A stretch of DNA of 64,000 nucleotides from JAHEZL01 sp964406465 (GCA_964406465.1 CAYORT010000008.1:42994-106993), one strand, 5' to 3'; numbered from the stretch's first letter, positions 17,223 to 26,596 are shown. Program-made: numbers and translations. The notes: a model not told the origin generated them from the letters alone.

Positions 17223-17819
17223 ATGAATATTCCTCAAGCTTTAATTTTATTTCGACTTTTATTGGCTCCAATTATTTTTGGATTGGCGTACTTCTTTGGT
17301 GAAAATTCAAAAATTATGATTTTGGTTTTGATGTATCTGGGATTAATTTCAGATATTTTTGATGGGATTATTGCGCGTCACAGAAATCAACAAACTCAAA
17401 AACTGCGCAGAATGGACAGTCAAACAGATATGATCTTTTGGTTGTCGATAGGGTTCGCTACGTACCTTCTTTATCCTGATTTAATTTCTGCCAATTCAGT
17501 ATCAATATGGAGCATATTGGCCATGGAGGCTTCTGTTTACTTAATTAGTTTTTTAAGATTTAAAAGAGAAACGTGCACGCATGCGTTTTTATCGAAAATG
17601 TGGGGATTGTCTTTACTGGTAGGTTTTACTTCATTAATTGGTTTTAACCACGCAGGTTTCCCATTTTATCTAGCCATTGTTTTAGGTTTAATATCACACA
17701 TAGATAGAATTTTAATTACGCTAATTTTACCTCAGTGGACGCACGATATTCCTAGTGCTTATCATGCATATTTAATACGCAAAGGCGTAAACTTCAAGAA
17801 GAATAAATTGTTCAATTGA
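17223..17819 (+). CDS. CDP-alcohol phosphatidyltransferase family protein
   Basis: A 198-residue inner-membrane enzyme family member with five or six hydrophobic segments. These enzymes swap CMP on CDP-diacylglycerol (or a similar donor) for an alcohol when making phospholipids. The signature D-x2-DG-x2-AR-x8-G-x3-D-x3-D is found as DIFDGIIARHRN followed by MDSQTD near residues 47-69. All four Asp and the Arg are kept, but the usual Gly is Leu. It stands alone between intergenic spaces. The alcohol acceptor cannot be predicted. Confidence 0.8.
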   Translation: MNIPQALILFRLLLAPIIFGLAYFFGENSKIMILVLMYLGLISDIFDGIIARHRNQQTQKLRRMDSQTDMIFWLSIGFATYLLYPDLISANSVSIWSILAMEASVYLISFLRFKRETCTHAFLSKMWGLSLLVGFTSLIGFNHAGFPFYLAIVLGLISHIDRILITLILPQWTHDIPSAYHAYLIRKGVNFKKNKLFN

Positions 17820-17925
17820 TTTTTTTTCTTGAAGTTTCAGTAAATTTAAAGTCGATCAACAATAATTTTTTTCAAGCAGAATTTTTATGTCAGCAAAAAT
17901 TACAATGTCGGCCGAAAAATAATTT

Positions 17926-18465
17926 ATGAAAGCAATTTTACCGGTTTTATTTCTTGTACTATTTTTCTCTTCAAAGGCGCAAAAGGTGGTGGGGAATTAT
18001 AAATTGAAATACCTTACTTATTTCAATGATACAATTGATGCAAACGATACCGCAGCTGTAAAAGCACTATTCATAAAAATCGCAAAAAGTCACAATTCAA
18101 ATCCCAATGTCACTTCAGTAGATAGTATGTATATGTTGCCTCTCTTGTTGGATGATTTGAAAATTGAAAGAACTTACTCCTATAATTTTAAAGATGACTT
18201 TACGGTTTATATTGGTGGAGTGAATAATCGAAATGTGGTGGTTACAAAATACGGTAAATACTCTGTTAAAGGTGAATCAGTAAAGATGAAAGCCAAAAGT
18301 GATTATGAAGTGGAACGACAAGTAATGCTTGTGAATGGTGAGTTTGCTATCATGCGCAAATCAAAGATGAATGAGTACTACGGATTTGATATTTGCACTG
18401 TAAAAGGGTTTAGTTGTTTGAGTAGAAAAGTAGATTATCTCATCTACATCTATAGGAAGGAGTAA
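17926..18465 (+). CDS. Exported protein of unknown function
   Basis: A 179-residue protein with a signal peptide (MKAILPVLFLVLFFSSKAQ). The mature part reads as alternating strands with YTVYIGG-like and KYGKYSVKGESVKMKAKSD segments, compatible with a small lipocalin-like or beta-barrel fold. I recognise no family motif. About 105 bases separate it from the CDP-alcohol transferase gene upstream, and 210 bases without a visible gene follow it. Confidence 0.65.
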   Translation: MKAILPVLFLVLFFSSKAQKVVGNYKLKYLTYFNDTIDANDTAAVKALFIKIAKSHNSNPNVTSVDSMYMLPLLLDDLKIERTYSYNFKDDFTVYIGGVNNRNVVVTKYGKYSVKGESVKMKAKSDYEVERQVMLVNGEFAIMRKSKMNEYYGFDICTVKGFSCLSRKVDYLIYIYRKE

Positions 18466-18675
18466 TGAGCATTTCTTCATTCGAAATTTTAAGTTCAATA
18501 ATTTTTTACAGGTTAGAGATTGTCTTTCAAAAAAGGCATTTTAATATTTTGTAAGTGTTAAAGCTAACGGTATTAAGTACTTTGATGATGTATAAGTAAA
18601 AACTTATGTTAATGTTAATAATAATAAATAAAACAATATCGTTTGTTTGCTCTATTTTTGAAAAAAAAATAAAGT

Positions 18676-19026
18676 ATGAAAACACTTACACAAGTATTAG
18701 CTCAAGAAGCAATGAGTCAACTGGAATGGACAGATAAACTTCCGGTACAAAGTAAAAAAACATCAGGAATTTTAATTGGTTTTTCTGCATCGATAGATGT
18801 GGGTTGTGCTGCCGAACTATTGAATGAGAAATTAAATAAGGTTTGTGAAAATCACTTTAAATTCCAGACGTTAGTTTTACCTAATAAAGAGTATATGATA
18901 AAAATTGTTGCCAAAAGTTATTTAGTGGATCAAGGGGGGATTTTTCAAAAAACTGTGCTTAGCTTAATTGATGGTTTAGTGTGTGAGCAAATCACCTTTA
19001 AAAAAGTAAATAACCTTTATTTATAA
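18676..19026 (+). CDS. Small cytoplasmic protein of unknown function
   Basis: A 116-residue soluble protein without signal or membrane segments (MKTLTQVLAQEAMSQLEWTD at the start). A TATTTTTG box at 18653-18660 lies 16 bases before the ATG and could be a -7 element, although no matching -33 was seen. A long hairpin follows the stop, so this is probably a monocistronic unit. No family recognised. Confidence 0.6.
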   Translation: MKTLTQVLAQEAMSQLEWTDKLPVQSKKTSGILIGFSASIDVGCAAELLNEKLNKVCENHFKFQTLVLPNKEYMIKIVAKSYLVDQGGIFQKTVLSLIDGLVCEQITFKKVNNLYL

Positions 19027-19027
19027 G

Positions 19028-19067
19028 GATTCATCTCAAGAATGCTAAGGCGTTCTTGAGATGAATC
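19028..19067. terminator. Long hairpin between convergent genes
   Basis: A perfect 15-bp stem (19028-19042 with 19053-19067) with a 10-base loop lies between the rightward small gene and the leftward ilvD. The T tract is poor on either side, so it may act as a barrier or RNA end rather than a classic terminator. Confidence 0.6.
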
Positions 19068-19080
19068 ATTTGTTGGTGAG

Positions 19081-20763
19081 CTAGCGAGGCATGTCGGTTA
19101 AACAACCCTTAGAGGCGCTTCCAACTTCTCTGGCGTATTTTCCTAAGATTCCTCTAGTAGGTATTTCTTTTGGCTTCCAATTTAGTTTTCTTCTTTCTAT
19201 TTCTTCATTGGAAACTTTCAATTCCATAAAATTTTGAATAGCATCAATTGTGATGATGTCATCGTTTTGCACCAAACCAATTAAGCCACCTACTTGTGCT
19301 TCTGGAGAAACATGGCCAACAACAAATCCGTGTGATCCGCCCGAGAATCTTCCGTCGGTGATCAGTGCTACATCTTTTCCTAATCCTGCGCCAATAAGTG
19401 CTGATGTTGGTTTTAGCATTTCTGGCATTCCTGGTCCGCCTTTAGGACCTTGATAATGGATAACTATTACGTGCCCTTTTTTTACTTTACCCGATAAGAT
19501 TGCATCTGTTGCATCAAACTCATTTTTAAAAACTATTGCCTTACCTGTAAAGGTTTCTCCTTCTTTACCGGTTATTTTGGCAACAGCTCCTTCAGTAGCT
19601 AAATTTCCATACAGAATTTGAATATGGCCGTTAGGTTTTAAAGGTTTTTCAATAGGCTTAATAATATCTTGCCCTTCCTTTAATCCAGGTAGATCTTTTA
19701 AATTTTCTTCAACGGTTTTTCCAGTGCAAGTGAGACAGTCGCCATGTAAGAGTCCTTTTTCAAGTAAGTATTTCATTACAGCAGGTATGCCACCTATGGC
19801 GTGTAAGTCTTCCATTAGGTATTTTCCTGATGGTTTTAAATCGGCAATTAATGGAGTGTTGTCACTCATGTGCTGAAAGTCGTCTAAACTCAATTCAATT
19901 CCAGCTGCTTCGGCCATCGCAATCATATGCATTGTAGCGTTGGTAGAGCCGCCTAATGCAATAATTATTCTTAATGCATTTTCAAATGCTTTTTTGGTGA
20001 GTATATCTTTGGGTAATATATTTTTTTCAAGTAAAAGACGAATGGAAGGTCCGATCTGCTTAAGTTCTTCTTGTTTTTCTATTGAATTTGCGGGGTTAGA
20101 GGAGGAGTAGGGGAGTGACATGCCTAGTGCTTCTATGGCTGAAGACATGGTGTTGGCGGTGTACATGCCTCCGCAGGCGCCGGCTCCCGGACAAGCATTC
20201 TTAACAATTCCACGAAATTCCTCGTGAGTTATTTCTCCTTTTGACTTTTGTCCTAAGGCCTCGAATGCCGAAACAATATTTAATTTTTTTCCACAGTAAT
20301 TTCCTCCGGCAATGGTTCCGCCATACACAACTATAGATGGTCGGTTTAATCGCGCAATAGCAATCATTGCTCCGGGCATGTTTTTGTCGCATCCCACGAT
20401 AGGCACCAATGCATCGTAGTACTGAGCGTTCATCACTGTTTCAATAGAATCGGCAATGATGTCTCTAGATACTAATGAATATTTCATGCCTTCCGTGCCG
20501 TTTGAAATTCCATCTGATACACCCATGGTGTGAAATACTAAGCCCACCAATTCATTGCTGTTTACACTGCCTTTTATGTTTTTCGCAAAGTCGTTAAGGT
20601 GCATGTTGCAAGGGTTTCCTTCCCAACCTGTGCTTGCTATACCAACTTGCGCTTTGTTGAAATCTTCGTCTTTTAATCCAATAGCATATAACATCGCCTG
20701 TGATGCAGGTTGAGTAGGGTCTTGTGTAATTATTCGGCTGTATTTATTTAATGCGTTTTTCAT
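19081..20763 (-). CDS. ilvD: Dihydroxy-acid dehydratase
   Basis: A 560-residue Fe-S dehydratase for the penultimate step of branched-chain amino acid and pantothenate precursor synthesis. Cluster Cys are in CDKNMPG near residue 125, CPGAGACGGMYTANTMSS near 193 and CLTCTGKT near 345. The C-terminus has TDGRFSGGSHGFVVGHVSPEA. Length is typical. It is the last gene of a leftward pyrC-bioD-ilvD group, 11 bases after bioD. No other ilv genes are in the window, so the pathway is split across the genome. Confidence 0.95.
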   Translation of the reverse strand: MKNALNKYSRIITQDPTQPASQAMLYAIGLKDEDFNKAQVGIASTGWEGNPCNMHLNDFAKNIKGSVNSNELVGLVFHTMGVSDGISNGTEGMKYSLVSRDIIADSIETVMNAQYYDALVPIVGCDKNMPGAMIAIARLNRPSIVVYGGTIAGGNYCGKKLNIVSAFEALGQKSKGEITHEEFRGIVKNACPGAGACGGMYTANTMSSAIEALGMSLPYSSSNPANSIEKQEELKQIGPSIRLLLEKNILPKDILTKKAFENALRIIIALGGSTNATMHMIAMAEAAGIELSLDDFQHMSDNTPLIADLKPSGKYLMEDLHAIGGIPAVMKYLLEKGLLHGDCLTCTGKTVEENLKDLPGLKEGQDIIKPIEKPLKPNGHIQILYGNLATEGAVAKITGKEGETFTGKAIVFKNEFDATDAILSGKVKKGHVIVIHYQGPKGGPGMPEMLKPTSALIGAGLGKDVALITDGRFSGGSHGFVVGHVSPEAQVGGLIGLVQNDDIITIDAIQNFMELKVSNEEIERRKLNWKPKEIPTRGILGKYAREVGSASKGCLTDMPR

Positions 20764-20774
20764 AGGTCTTTATT

Positions 20775-21404
20775 TTAGTTTTGATTCAAGTAATTTGTTT
20801 GTTCAATGATTTGTGCAATCGATTTTTTGTCTAATTCTTTTAGCGGCGGAATTTTGCAAAGTGTTTTCACACCCGATATTTTTTCAATGATAGCCTCGGT
20901 TTCGGTATTTGTTTCTCCGTTGAAGATGATGCCTTCAATGGGTATTTTTTGATTTTGTAATTCTTTAATGCTTAATAAGGTGTGATTTATACTTCCTAAG
21001 TAGTTTTGTGAAACCAATATTACAGGAATATTTAAATGTTTAATTAAGTCAATAATTAAATCTCCCTCGTGGTTCAATGGCACCATTAATCCTCCAGCAC
21101 CTTCTACAATAAGATGGTTATTGGTGATTGGTAATTGGAAATCATGGATTGATATTTTTACCTTATCAATTTTTGCAGAAGCGTGTGGAGAAAGAGGTTC
21201 TGTAAGTTTAAATTTTTCGTTGTGAAATTTTGAAATATTGTTCGATACCAATTCTTTTGTTTTCATTGTATCGCTATAATGTAGGTCTCCCGATTGAATG
21301 GGTTTCCAATAGTCGGCTTTCCATGCTTCGGTTAGTATTGCAGATATTATTGTCTTTCCAACGTTTGTTCCAATACCTGAGATGAAAAATATCTTTCTAT
21401 TCAT
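20775..21404 (-). CDS. bioD: Dethiobiotin synthetase
   Basis: A 209-residue ATP-dependent enzyme closing the ureido ring of dethiobiotin from diaminopelargonate and CO2. It starts with the P-loop ISGIGTNVGKTIISAILTEAW. The KPIQSGD segment and LIVEGAGGLMVPLN follow, all family signatures. It sits 11 bases from pyrC and 11 from ilvD, so it is almost surely co-transcribed with them. No other biotin genes are nearby, an unusual mixed-pathway operon. Confidence 0.93.
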   Translation of the reverse strand: MNRKIFFISGIGTNVGKTIISAILTEAWKADYWKPIQSGDLHYSDTMKTKELVSNNISKFHNEKFKLTEPLSPHASAKIDKVKISIHDFQLPITNNHLIVEGAGGLMVPLNHEGDLIIDLIKHLNIPVILVSQNYLGSINHTLLSIKELQNQKIPIEGIIFNGETNTETEAIIEKISGVKTLCKIPPLKELDKKSIAQIIEQTNYLNQN

Positions 21405-21415
21405 TTTTATGATGC

Positions 21416-22759
21416 TTATCTGTGTTTTACAAAATGCAATCTTTCTCCTTTAAAAGAAGAGTTTAATTTCCCTTCGGTATAAACTTCATTACCATTCACG
21501 AAGGTTTTAATAACTTTGCTTTTGAACTTGTAGTTTTCAAATGGCGACCATTGGCATTTATATAATAGATTGCTTTTTGTTACTTGCCATGGATCGTTTA
21601 GATTAAGTAAAACTAAGTCGGCAAAGTATCCTTCTCTAATGTAGCCTCGCTCTTTGAGTCTGTAAATTTCTGCAACATGGTGACTCGTTTTCTCAACTAT
21701 TTTCTCTAGCGATATTTTATTTTGATGATAAAGTTCTAGCAAAGCAGTAAGGGCATGCTGCACTAAAGGACCACCCGAATGTGCGTTAAAATAATTTCCG
21801 TTTTTTTCTTCAATGCTGTGTGGTGCGTGATCGGTGGCTATGATATCTAATTTGTTTTCAAGTAGTGCTTTTAGCAGTCCCTCTTTATCTTCTTTAGTTT
21901 TTATAGAAGGATTCCATTTTATTTTAGCGCCAAGTTTTTCATAGTCTTCATTGCTAAAAAAAAGATGGTGCACACAGGCTTCAGCTGTAATTCTTTTTTC
22001 ACGTATATCGACTTTACTGTCAAATAATTCGCATTCTTTTGCTGTAGATACGTGATAGATATGTAGTCGGTTTTTATGTTTTTTAGCAATGTCGATTACT
22101 CTTTTGCTTGCTTGATAGCAGGCTTCTTCACTTCTAATTAAGGCGTGTTTATCTAAAGGTATTTCTTCACCAAATTGAGCTGTGTATTTTTCTGTGTTTT
22201 GTTTTATTATTTCATCGTCTTCGCAGTGCAAGGCAACCAAACTATTGGTTCTAGAAAAAAGATTTTCTAGATATTTCGGATGGTTGGCCATTATGCCTTC
22301 GTTACTACTGAAATAGAGTCCGTCATCAGTTAGTCCGCATACTTTTTCGTTGTCTATTTTAAGGGCTTCTTCTAAATTGGTTTTGTTGATTCCCATGAAG
22401 AACGAGTAGTTACACAATGAATTGCGAGATGCCAGTTGGTATTTGTTTTCAAGCAATTCGAGCGTTAAAGTATTGGGAATAGTGTTGGGCATGTCCATGA
22501 TACTGGTAATGCCTCCCGCTATTGCTGCTGCCGATTCTGTGGCGATATCTGCCTTATAAGTTAAACCAGGATCTCTAAAGTGCACTTGGTCGTCAATCAT
22601 TCCGGGTATTAGATGCAATCCTTCTGCATTGATAGTGTTTTGCACATTTGCCGAGATATTAGCAGCGATTTTTTCAATTCTACTTCCGTGAATTAATACA
22701 TCACCTATTGTTGTTTCACCTTCGTTAACAATCTTGGCATTTTTGATTAGTGTTTTCAT
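21416..22759 (-). CDS. pyrC: Dihydroorotase
   Basis: A 447-residue zinc amidohydrolase for the third step of pyrimidine synthesis. Visible motifs are LIPGMIDDQVHFRDPGLTYK, MDMPNT, LHCEDDEI, HIYHVST and IIATDHAPHSIEEK. In most dihydroorotases the first metal-binding motif is HxH, but here it reads QVH. From memory this Gln variant is common in Bacteroidota, so I still assign dihydroorotase, with hydantoinase or allantoinase as the less likely alternative. It is the promoter-proximal gene of the leftward group with bioD and ilvD. Confidence 0.87.
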   Translation of the reverse strand: MKTLIKNAKIVNEGETTIGDVLIHGSRIEKIAANISANVQNTINAEGLHLIPGMIDDQVHFRDPGLTYKADIATESAAAIAGGITSIMDMPNTIPNTLTLELLENKYQLASRNSLCNYSFFMGINKTNLEEALKIDNEKVCGLTDDGLYFSSNEGIMANHPKYLENLFSRTNSLVALHCEDDEIIKQNTEKYTAQFGEEIPLDKHALIRSEEACYQASKRVIDIAKKHKNRLHIYHVSTAKECELFDSKVDIREKRITAEACVHHLFFSNEDYEKLGAKIKWNPSIKTKEDKEGLLKALLENKLDIIATDHAPHSIEEKNGNYFNAHSGGPLVQHALTALLELYHQNKISLEKIVEKTSHHVAEIYRLKERGYIREGYFADLVLLNLNDPWQVTKSNLLYKCQWSPFENYKFKSKVIKTFVNGNEVYTEGKLNSSFKGERLHFVKHR

Positions 22760-22881
22760 TATGAGATTTGTCGGTTCTCATCATTCATGCATTTATTTTT
22801 TGATGCCATTTTGTTTGTGGATGCTAATGCTTGGAATGAATTATTTACCTTGTTTGTGTTCTGTATATCGTTTTTGATGTT

Positions 22882-23415
22882 TTACTTTAAGTTGTATCTC
22901 CAGCCTGCAGTGCTTAAGAAGCCACTTATGTAGGTAGGGTTGTTGATGAGTCTTTCTGCCACAGCACCCGTATAAATGGCGCCCATTTCAAAGAAAATTG
23001 TGCTGTTTTTGTAAATGTTAACATCAAACCCAGCAAGAGCATAGGGGCCAAAATGAATTTTTTCTTCAGTGAATTTGAAGCAAGTTAGAACAGCTGCACC
23101 TCCAACTTCCACATATGGATTTATGAAGTTTTGTTGTGTTGATGGTTGCCATGCAAAGCCGGCGTTGAAATTATAGAATGAGTTCCAAGTGGTTTTTAAT
23201 GGGTCGTTTGCGTTTTCAATAAAAGACATGTTGGCTTTTACTTTGAATTGGAGTTGTGATTTTAGTATGTTTCCCGTCCCAATGTTTACCCCATAGCCAA
23301 AGTTGTTTTGTTGGCGATTGACATGAATACCAAAGGACATTTTTTTTGGCGTTTCTTGTGCTTTGATGTTTGCTGATAATGCAAAAACCATAAATGCTAA
23401 AACCAATTTTTTCAT
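22882..23415 (-). CDS. Exported, probably outer-membrane beta-barrel protein, unknown
   Basis: A 177-residue protein with a signal peptide (MKKLVLAFMVFALSANIKAQ). The mature part has short alternating hydrophobic strands (FGYGVNIGTG, NFNAGFAWQPS, YVEVGGAAVLTCFKF) and ends STAGWRYNLK, with an aromatic near the terminus. This is typical of small Bacteroidota outer-membrane barrels. No ligand or partner is evident. A 123-base gap separates it from pyrC. Confidence 0.7.
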   Translation of the reverse strand: MKKLVLAFMVFALSANIKAQETPKKMSFGIHVNRQQNNFGYGVNIGTGNILKSQLQFKVKANMSFIENANDPLKTTWNSFYNFNAGFAWQPSTQQNFINPYVEVGGAAVLTCFKFTEEKIHFGPYALAGFDVNIYKNSTIFFEMGAIYTGAVAERLINNPTYISGFLSTAGWRYNLK

Positions 23416-23574
23416 ATATGTTTGATTTAATGGTTACTAATTTTTTTTAAGCTCAATTTATTTACCCGCAGCTATCGAATTGCTATCGAGAGTCATAGTT
23501 GAAAAGTTTAATGATTAACATGATAGCAATACATTGTATCGCTGTTTTTATTTGCATTAATGATTTTAACTTTT

Positions 23575-23832
23575 TCATAAATGAAGAGTTTTTCGGTTTG
23601 AATCTTTTCTGATTCTCATTGAAGAAATTTTAGCCTCACTTGGCACAAATTTGAGTTGTCCAAGAGCTAGTTGATCACTAGCATTTGTGAGGCGTGTGTT
23701 TAAATTCTTTAAGCAAATTGTTATTTCTCTTGAAATGCGCCACTTACCTGCCGATTGAAAGTAGGTATTGAGCGCTTTGTTGAGCACTTCAAACGTGGTT
23801 GCTGTGCTATGTTTAAAATGGTTGGTACGCAT
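23575..23832 (-). CDS. Possible small protein, unknown
   Basis: An 85-codon open frame from the ATG at 23832 in a stretch of 585 bases (23416-24000) that otherwise holds no gene. The translation is balanced in composition (MRTNHFKHSTATTFEVLNKA, then LKNLNTRLTNASDQLALGQL) and its codon use is not unlike neighbours. There is no recognised family, signal or membrane segment. It may be real or chance. The rest of the stretch is AT-rich with nothing else that I can support. Confidence 0.35.
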   Translation of the reverse strand: MRTNHFKHSTATTFEVLNKALNTYFQSAGKWRISREITICLKNLNTRLTNASDQLALGQLKFVPSEAKISSMRIRKDSNRKTLHL

Positions 23833-24000
23833 CACGCTGTCTTTAAATTCGAGACTTTATATTCTCTTAATTAAAGATAGCTATATTCTTACATAAGATA
23901 GTATTACTATTTTTTATGGGTAATATATACTTTTGTTTATGTATCTTTTGAGATACATGCTAATTGGGTAATGGATGCTGTGTTTTGTGGGCTTTTAAAG

Positions 24001-24924
24001 TTATATTTTATTCATCCAATCGAAGCATTCAACAGCGATTTTATCTTTATTGGCTTCAAGATATTTAGTGTAAGCTTCGCCTACTAATGAAAGTTTTTTT
24101 TCTTTAAGCCAAATTAATCTCCATTTTGTGCTTATGGGTAATCCTGGGGCAGCTACTTTGGTAATGTCTCCATTTTTAATTTCATTCTTTAAACCTATTA
24201 TCGGCATGATAGAATAGCCTAATCCGGCTATTACCGCTTGCTTTACAGCTTCATTCGACATTAATTCTATTGATTTTCCAGCGCGCTCTCTTTTTTTGAA
24301 GTAGTTTTCCATCACAAAACGAGTTGCTGAGCCTTCTTCTCTAAATATTAGGGGAATTTTTTCGAGATCTTTTTGGTTTAGTTTTGCTTTATTTGTTTCG
24401 TTTTTTTTGTTGTGGTTAAATAAATACAGATCGTTTTGAAGAAGCTGAATCTGATTTACTTTCAATTGCTGAGGTAGAACTGATACCAAAGCAAAGTCTA
24501 CCTCGTTTTTTTGTAAGCTGGAGATAACCTGACTTTTATTAGTTACGTTCATCAGTAAGTCTACACCTGGATGCGCATTAATAAATTCTGTTAGGAAGTA
24601 GGGCATTACATACTTTCCTGTTGATACAACCGATATTTTTAGTTTCCCTGCAATTTCACCTTTATAGCTATGTGTTTTTACTTTAATCGCATTAACGCCT
24701 TCTAAGATCTCGACAGCAATCTGGTAGATTTCCTGACCAAAATCTGTGACGAATAGTTTTCGACCTACCACTTCAATTAAAGGAAGCTCAAATTGGTCTT
24801 GAAAATTTTTTAATTGAATAGATACTGCTGGCTGTGTTGTGAATAGTTCTTCAGATGCTTTTGTTACGCTTTTGTGTTCTACCACTTTTGCGAAAACATG
24901 CAGTTGGTTTAAAGTATAGTTCAT
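24001..24924 (-). CDS. LysR-family transcriptional regulator
   Basis: A 307-residue LysR regulator. The N-terminal winged helix is clear (LNQLHVFAKVVEHKSVTKAS then EELFTTQPAVSIQLKNFQ), followed by a two-lobed effector domain (GKLKISVVSTGKYVMPYFL; DFALVSVLP; GLGYSIMPIIGL). It is divergent from the isocitrate dehydrogenase gene, the normal arrangement for a LysR regulator and its target, and an inverted repeat lies between them. The effector is unknown. CbbR-like and CysB-like proteins are the nearest in style. Confidence 0.9.
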   Translation of the reverse strand: MNYTLNQLHVFAKVVEHKSVTKASEELFTTQPAVSIQLKNFQDQFELPLIEVVGRKLFVTDFGQEIYQIAVEILEGVNAIKVKTHSYKGEIAGKLKISVVSTGKYVMPYFLTEFINAHPGVDLLMNVTNKSQVISSLQKNEVDFALVSVLPQQLKVNQIQLLQNDLYLFNHNKKNETNKAKLNQKDLEKIPLIFREEGSATRFVMENYFKKRERAGKSIELMSNEAVKQAVIAGLGYSIMPIIGLKNEIKNGDITKVAAPGLPISTKWRLIWLKEKKLSLVGEAYTKYLEANKDKIAVECFDWMNKI

Positions 24925-24981
24925 AAGTGAATGTATATGCTAAACATAATAAGGTTAAATGCAAATATATGAATTAAGTTC

Positions 24982-25000
24982 AGAACTTTGTGCCAGTTCT
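24982..25000. promoter_or_regulatory. Candidate LysR operator between regulator and icd
   Basis: AGAACT (24982-24987) and AGTTCT (24995-25000) form an exact inverted repeat with a 7-base spacer. The pair lies 32 bases before the icd ATG and 57 bases before the regulator ATG. LysR sites typically have a T-N11-A core inside such dyads. Binding is inferred from position only. Confidence 0.45.
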
Positions 25001-25031
25001 TAATCATTAGTAACCAATTAAAAATTATCAT

Positions 25032-26468
25032 ATGACAAAAATTACTGTAGCCAAAGGAGATGGAATCGGTCCGGAAATTATGGATGCAACTTTAAAAATA
25101 TTGAAGTCTGCAGGCGCGAAGATCGAAGTAGAAGAGATTGAAGTAGGGGAGAAAGTTTATCTTGCTGGAAATACTTCTGGGATAAGTGATGCTTCTTGGG
25201 AAATTGTTAGAAGAAATAAGGTTTTTTTGAAGGCCCCAATTACTACTCCGCAGGGTGGAGGGTACAAAAGTTTGAATGTTAGTATTCGAAAATTTTTGGG
25301 ACTATTCTCTAATGTTCGACCATGTATTAGTTTGCATCCTTATGTGTTAACAAAACATCCAAAAATGGATTTGGTAATCATAAGAGAAAATGAAGAAGAT
25401 TTATACGCTGGTATAGAACATCAGCAAACCGATGAAGTGGTTCAATGCTTAAAGTTAATTAGTCGTCCTGGATGCGAAAAGATCGTAAGATATGCTTTCG
25501 AATATGCTAAAATAAACAATAGAAAGAAGGTCACTTGTTTTACCAAAGACAACATTATGAAGCAAACCGATGGGTTGTTTCATAAAGTGTTCGAGGAAAT
25601 CGGACAAGAATACCCAGAAATTGAAAAAGAACATTGGATTGTGGATATAGGTGCAGCTAAATTGGCCGATACTCCAGAAGCTTTTGATGTGGTGGTAATG
25701 CCAAATCTATACGGGGATATTCTATCTGATGTGGCTGCCCAAATCGCAGGTTCGGTAGGTTTAGCGGGTTCTGCAAACATTGGAGAAGAATGCGCAATGT
25801 TTGAAGCAATTCACGGTTCTGCGCCAAGAAGAGCTGGTCAAAATTTAGCGAATCCTTCGGGGTTGTTGCAGGGAGCAATTCTAATGCTTCAGCATATTGG
25901 TCAGAATGATGTTGCCGAAAAAATTCAAAATGCATGGCTTAAAACCATTGAAGATGGCGTTCATACCTATGACATCTTTAAAGATGGTACCAGCAAGAAA
26001 AAGGTTGGCACCAGTGAGTTTGCCGATGCGGTAATTGCTAATTTAGGCAATAAGCCTAATGTTCTTCCTGCAGCAAAGAAAGGTAAAAATGAAGCGGTGA
26101 AAATCCCTAAATATGTGCCTAAACCATCGGCCGATAAAAAACTTGTTGGAGTGGACGTTTTTGTGCAGTTTCAGCAAAGAGATCCCGAGGTTTTAGCAGA
26201 GCATGTTAAGAAATTGTCGAATGGCAGCTTGGTTCTAAGTATGATCACGAATCGAGGAATTAAAGTTTGGCCAAATGGTTTTAAGGAAACTTTTTGCACC
26301 GATCATTGGAGATGCCGATTTAAGGCAGCTACCTCTCACAATGTATCTAAATTAGATATAGTGAATATTTTGAAAGACGCAGATTCTTTAGGTTTAGATG
26401 TGGTGAAGACCGAAAATCTATATGAGTTTGATGGTGTTCAAGCCTTTTCAATGGGACAAGGGCAGTAG
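25032..26468 (+). CDS. icd: Isocitrate dehydrogenase, probably NADP-dependent
   Basis: A 478-residue decarboxylating dehydrogenase of the TCA cycle. The N-terminal 340 residues are the isopropylmalate/isocitrate dehydrogenase fold: GDGIGPEIMD, the substrate segment SLNVSIRKFLGLFSNVRPC, RENEEDLYAGIEH, and metal-site Asp in NLYGDILSDVAAQ. The cofactor loop reads IHGSAPRRAGQNLANPSG. The basic RR at the Lys-Tyr position of E. coli IDH suggests NADP. A C-terminal extension of about 130 residues resembles the Thermus-type enzyme. It is divergent from a LysR regulator and a hairpin follows the stop. Confidence 0.9.
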   Translation: MTKITVAKGDGIGPEIMDATLKILKSAGAKIEVEEIEVGEKVYLAGNTSGISDASWEIVRRNKVFLKAPITTPQGGGYKSLNVSIRKFLGLFSNVRPCISLHPYVLTKHPKMDLVIIRENEEDLYAGIEHQQTDEVVQCLKLISRPGCEKIVRYAFEYAKINNRKKVTCFTKDNIMKQTDGLFHKVFEEIGQEYPEIEKEHWIVDIGAAKLADTPEAFDVVVMPNLYGDILSDVAAQIAGSVGLAGSANIGEECAMFEAIHGSAPRRAGQNLANPSGLLQGAILMLQHIGQNDVAEKIQNAWLKTIEDGVHTYDIFKDGTSKKKVGTSEFADAVIANLGNKPNVLPAAKKGKNEAVKIPKYVPKPSADKKLVGVDVFVQFQQRDPEVLAEHVKKLSNGSLVLSMITNRGIKVWPNGFKETFCTDHWRCRFKAATSHNVSKLDIVNILKDADSLGLDVVKTENLYEFDGVQAFSMGQGQ

Positions 26469-26485
26469 TTAGATTGAATAATTCA

Positions 26486-26519
26486 AAGAAAGGCTGATCA
26501 AGTTTGATTGGCCTTTCTT
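26486..26519 (+). terminator. Hairpin after isocitrate dehydrogenase
   Basis: AAGAAAGGC (26486-26494) pairs with GCCTTTCTT (26511-26519), and the loop also holds a smaller GATCAA/TTTGATT pairing. The T tract is short, so termination is likely but not certain. Confidence 0.6.
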
Positions 26520-26596
26520 AATTCCACCAAAAATCGGTTATTTTCAGAGTAGTTGATTCGGTAAAAATATGTAAGTTAGAATCTAATTCGAATTCA

